From Bryobacteraceae bacterium (lineage in GTDB: Bacteria; Acidobacteriota; Terriglobia; Bryobacterales; Bryobacteraceae), in NCBI GenBank assembly GCA_030039005.1, contig JASHQT010000195.1, forward strand, positions 1 to 7,988: a DNA stretch of 7,988 nt, given 5' to 3'. Positions 5,700 through 7,988 of the stretch are shown piece by piece. The number at the start of each line of letters is the position of its first letter. The stretch's first letter is position 1. Made by a program: the position numbers and the translations under genes. A model generated the notes under the pieces. The model saw only the letters and a program-made list of their open reading frames with translations. It did no database searches and was not told where the DNA came from.

Positions 5700-7988
5700 A
5701 TGACGGACGATTGGGGCCAGGTCCAAGAGATCTTCGACGAGATTTATCCGCTGGATGAAGAGGGCCGCCGCCGGGTTTTGGACCAGCGCTCGAATGGCGA
5801 CGCCGCTCTGCGCGACAAGGTGCAGCGCATGGTTCGCGCCTTCGACGACGAGCGCGTCGCCAATTCACAAGCTCGCGCATCGTCCAGCGGCCGGCGTTTC
5901 GGCCCTTGGCAGGCAGTGACTCTGATTGCTCGGGGCGGCATGGGGGAAGTGTGGCTCGGCCAGCGCGCTGACGGCCAGCACGAACAGCAAGCCGCCATCA
6001 AGATCCTTTCTCCGTACCTGGCCGAGCCGGATTCGATCCATCGTTTCCGCCGCGAGCGCGAACTGCTGGCGCGCCTGGAGCATCCCAACATCGCTCGCCT
6101 GCTCGACGGCGGCGTGAGTTCGCAAGGCGAGCCATACCTGGTGATGGAGTATGTGGACGGCGTTGCGCTGGACCAGTACTGCGACAGCCATCGCCTGTCC
6201 ATCCGAGGGCGGCTGGAGCTGATGATCAAGGTCTGTGCGGCAGTCAATTCCGCGCATCAATACTTGATCGTGCATCGGGACCTGAAGCCGGGCAATATCC
6301 TGGTGACGGAACACGGCGAACCGAAGTTGCTCGATTTCGGCATCGCGAAAATGATCGACGCCGAGTCCGGCCGCGAGCGAACCGCGACCGTGAACCTCTT
6401 TCTCACGCCGACGTACGCGAGCCCGGAGATCCTGCGCGGCGAGCCGGCGACGGTGACGAGCGACGTCTACTCCCTCGGCGTCGTGCTGTATCAATTGCTG
6501 ACCGGACGCCGGCCGTTCTCCACCTCCGCCGCGTTTCCGGCCGCCGAACTGGAACGCGCGCTACGCGAAACCGCTCCCGAACGCCCCTCGCAGGTGACCG
6601 AAGCCGCGGCCGAGCAGCGCTCTACCACTCCGGGACGTTTGCGGCAGACGCTGAAGGGCGATTTGACGACCATCCTGGAGAAGTGTCTCGAGTACGATCC
6701 CCCGCGCCGGTATCCATCCGCGGAACGGCTGGCCAATGATTTGAGGCGGTACTTGTCGAATCGTCCCATCCAGGCGCGCCCGCAGACGTTGAGCTATCGC
6801 GCGGCAAAGTTTGTCTCACGGCACAGGATCACAGTGGGGCTGGCGGCATTGGCGCTGCTGGGAGCAACAATCGGAGTGGTCTCTACGGTGAGTGAAAAGC
6901 GCGTGGCCGAGCGGCGTTTCGACGAAGTGCGAAATTTGGCGCACTACGTGCTTTTCGATTTGTATGACGGCGTGAGCAACCTGAGCGGTTCGGCGCGGGT
7001 GCGCGCGCAAATGGCCAATCGCGCCACCGATTATCTCAACACGCTGGCGAAAGAAGCCCGGAACGATCGAGGCCTGCGCCTGGAGCTGGCGGAAGGATAC
7101 CTGCGGCTGGGCGACATTCAGGGCAACATGTTCCGCACCAATCTGGGCGACACGCGCGCGGCGCTGGCCACTTACCAGAAAGCGTTGGACCTGATGGATC
7201 CGCTCGGCAACGATCCCGGCGCGGTGCGCGTGCGCACCTTGGTCGAGCTGCATCGCGCGCAGGCAACCGATGCAAAGTCGGCGGGCAAAGATGCATTCAA
7301 CCGTCTTCGCGCGGCCGTCGAGCGCTACGAGAAGCTGGCGGGCAATCCGCCGTCCCGCGAAGACGATTATCAATTGGGCCAGGCGTACAGCATGCTGGGC
7401 GAGTTGATTCAGCAGCAAGGCGGTTGGGTCAGGATGTCGGGGACGAGCATCGACGAATTCGCACGGGCGGAAAAATATTTGCGGCGCGCGGTGGAACTGG
7501 AACCGTCGAACCCCGATTACGGATATTCGCTGGCAGAACTGCTGGATCGCCGGGCGCAGATCTATGCGTCGCTCCAGCCGCGCGAGACGATTCGTTATGA
7601 CTTGGAGGCCATCGACGTATTGAACGCCGTGCACGCGCCCAATCGCGGCTACGCTTCGTTCCGCATTCTGCTCGCCCGAATCCGCACGGACTTGATCTTT
7701 GCCTACGGACAGTTGAATCAGTTCGACGCGGCGATCGAACAGGCACATCTGGCTGAACAAATCTATCTGCCGCTGGTGGCCGCCAATCCGGAAGATCACG
7801 ACGTGCGCTATCGGCTCGCGGTGCTGCGCCGCGTGGCGGGTATCATCAAGGCGTACGCCAAGCGCTGGAACGAATCGGCGCGGGATTTCTCGAACGGCAT
7901 CGGAGATTACGATATCTTGCTTCGCACCGGACCGAATGAGCAGTATGAAGGCTACCGCGCCGAACTGCGCATGCGCATGGCGGACGAT
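5700..7988 (+). CDS. Membrane-anchored Ser/Thr protein kinase with TPR-like C-terminal half (3' end outside window)
   Basis: 763 codons are open from the ATG to the window edge with no stop. Residues 1-55 form a helical N-terminal cap common in acidobacterial and planctomycete kinases. The Hanks-type kinase domain covers about 68-350: glycine-rich loop ARGGMGEV at 77-84 with alanine in place of the first glycine, AIK with K101, a helix-C glutamate at E119 or E121, HRDLKPGN at 192-199, DFG at 212-214, SPE at 241-243 and D255 in SDVYSLG. The catalytic residues are complete and the HRD arginine suggests activation-loop phosphorylation. One transmembrane helix (about 377-397) follows, then a helical TPR-like region from about 455, including the TYQKALDLMDP (491-501) and AEKYLRRAVELEPSNPDYG (590-608) repeats, probably an extracytoplasmic protein-binding or sensor domain. 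No PASTA repeat or adjacent ECF sigma gene is seen. It lies 30 bp after bfr, with only a weak GGGG-type ribosome site (5686-5689). Confidence 0.95.
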   Translation, partial: MTDDWGQVQEIFDEIYPLDEEGRRRVLDQRSNGDAALRDKVQRMVRAFDDERVANSQARASSSGRRFGPWQAVTLIARGGMGEVWLGQRADGQHEQQAAIKILSPYLAEPDSIHRFRRERELLARLEHPNIARLLDGGVSSQGEPYLVMEYVDGVALDQYCDSHRLSIRGRLELMIKVCAAVNSAHQYLIVHRDLKPGNILVTEHGEPKLLDFGIAKMIDAESGRERTATVNLFLTPTYASPEILRGEPATVTSDVYSLGVVLYQLLTGRRPFSTSAAFPAAELERALRETAPERPSQVTEAAAEQRSTTPGRLRQTLKGDLTTILEKCLEYDPPRRYPSAERLANDLRRYLSNRPIQARPQTLSYRAAKFVSRHRITVGLAALALLGATIGVVSTVSEKRVAERRFDEVRNLAHYVLFDLYDGVSNLSGSARVRAQMANRATDYLNTLAKEARNDRGLRLELAEGYLRLGDIQGNMFRTNLGDTRAALATYQKALDLMDPLGNDPGAVRVRTLVELHRAQATDAKSAGKDAFNRLRAAVERYEKLAGNPPSREDDYQLGQAYSMLGELIQQQGGWVRMSGTSIDEFARAEKYLRRAVELEPSNPDYGYSLAELLDRRAQIYASLQPRETIRYDLEAIDVLNAVHAPNRGYASFRILLARIRTDLIFAYGQLNQFDAAIEQAHLAEQIYLPLVAANPEDHDVRYRLAVLRRVAGIIKAYAKRWNESARDFSNGIGDYDILLRTGPNEQYEGYRAELRMRMADD

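Noticed and set aside
5273..5758. + strand frame of 161 codons overlapping bfr and the kinase start
   Set aside because: Arg- and Gly-rich shadow of bfr in another frame; bfr keeps every ferroxidase and haem ligand.
6816..7799. Minus-strand reading frame of 327 codons
   Set aside because: It is antisense to the TPR-like part of the kinase gene, which is open through the window edge and continues a recognisable kinase domain. The antisense product has no family features.

Overview
The window looks like a chromosomal piece of an acidobacterium, most likely of the Solibacter/Bryobacter kind. This rests on the style of the genes: a Ser/Thr kinase with an N-terminal helical cap, one membrane helix and a TPR-like tail, a secreted M49 peptidase with a HEXXH motif, and GC-rich coding DNA. 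It is inference; there is no rRNA or other taxonomic marker. No tRNA, insertion sequence, integrase, CRISPR array or phage gene is visible, so this is core-type DNA and not an obvious island.

Left part (1-2981, all + strand). The window opens in the last 67 codons of a hydroxyisobutyrate-dehydrogenase-type oxidoreductase. A gene-free, AT-richer gap of 233 bp follows (205-437). It holds several inverted repeats that could form a small structured RNA or attenuator, then a perfect TATAAT placed 7 nt before the TTG start of dxr (MEP isoprenoid pathway). rseP (site-2 intramembrane protease) starts 6 nt after the dxr stop. The dxr-rseP pair is a common bacterial arrangement linking lipid-carrier supply with envelope maintenance. 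The usual partners uppS and cdsA are not upstream, and bamA is not downstream.

Middle (2986-5154, - strand). Convergent to rseP, with only 4 bp between stop codons, is a probable two-gene unit: a secreted, cysteine-free dipeptidyl-peptidase-III-like metallopeptidase (M49), then a 148-residue protein of unknown function.

Right part (5181-7988, + strand). A complete haem-type bacterioferritin gene diverges from the peptidase across only 26 bp. A membrane-anchored Ser/Thr kinase with a TPR-like C-terminal half follows after 30 bp and runs off the window edge. Both dxr and bfr have a -10-like box exactly 7 nt before the start codon and no good Shine-Dalgarno sequence, which suggests leaderless transcripts.

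Most of the window is ordinary. The parts that deserve a second look are the structured dxr upstream region, the leaderless-type starts, and the HEXXH-type M49 peptidase.
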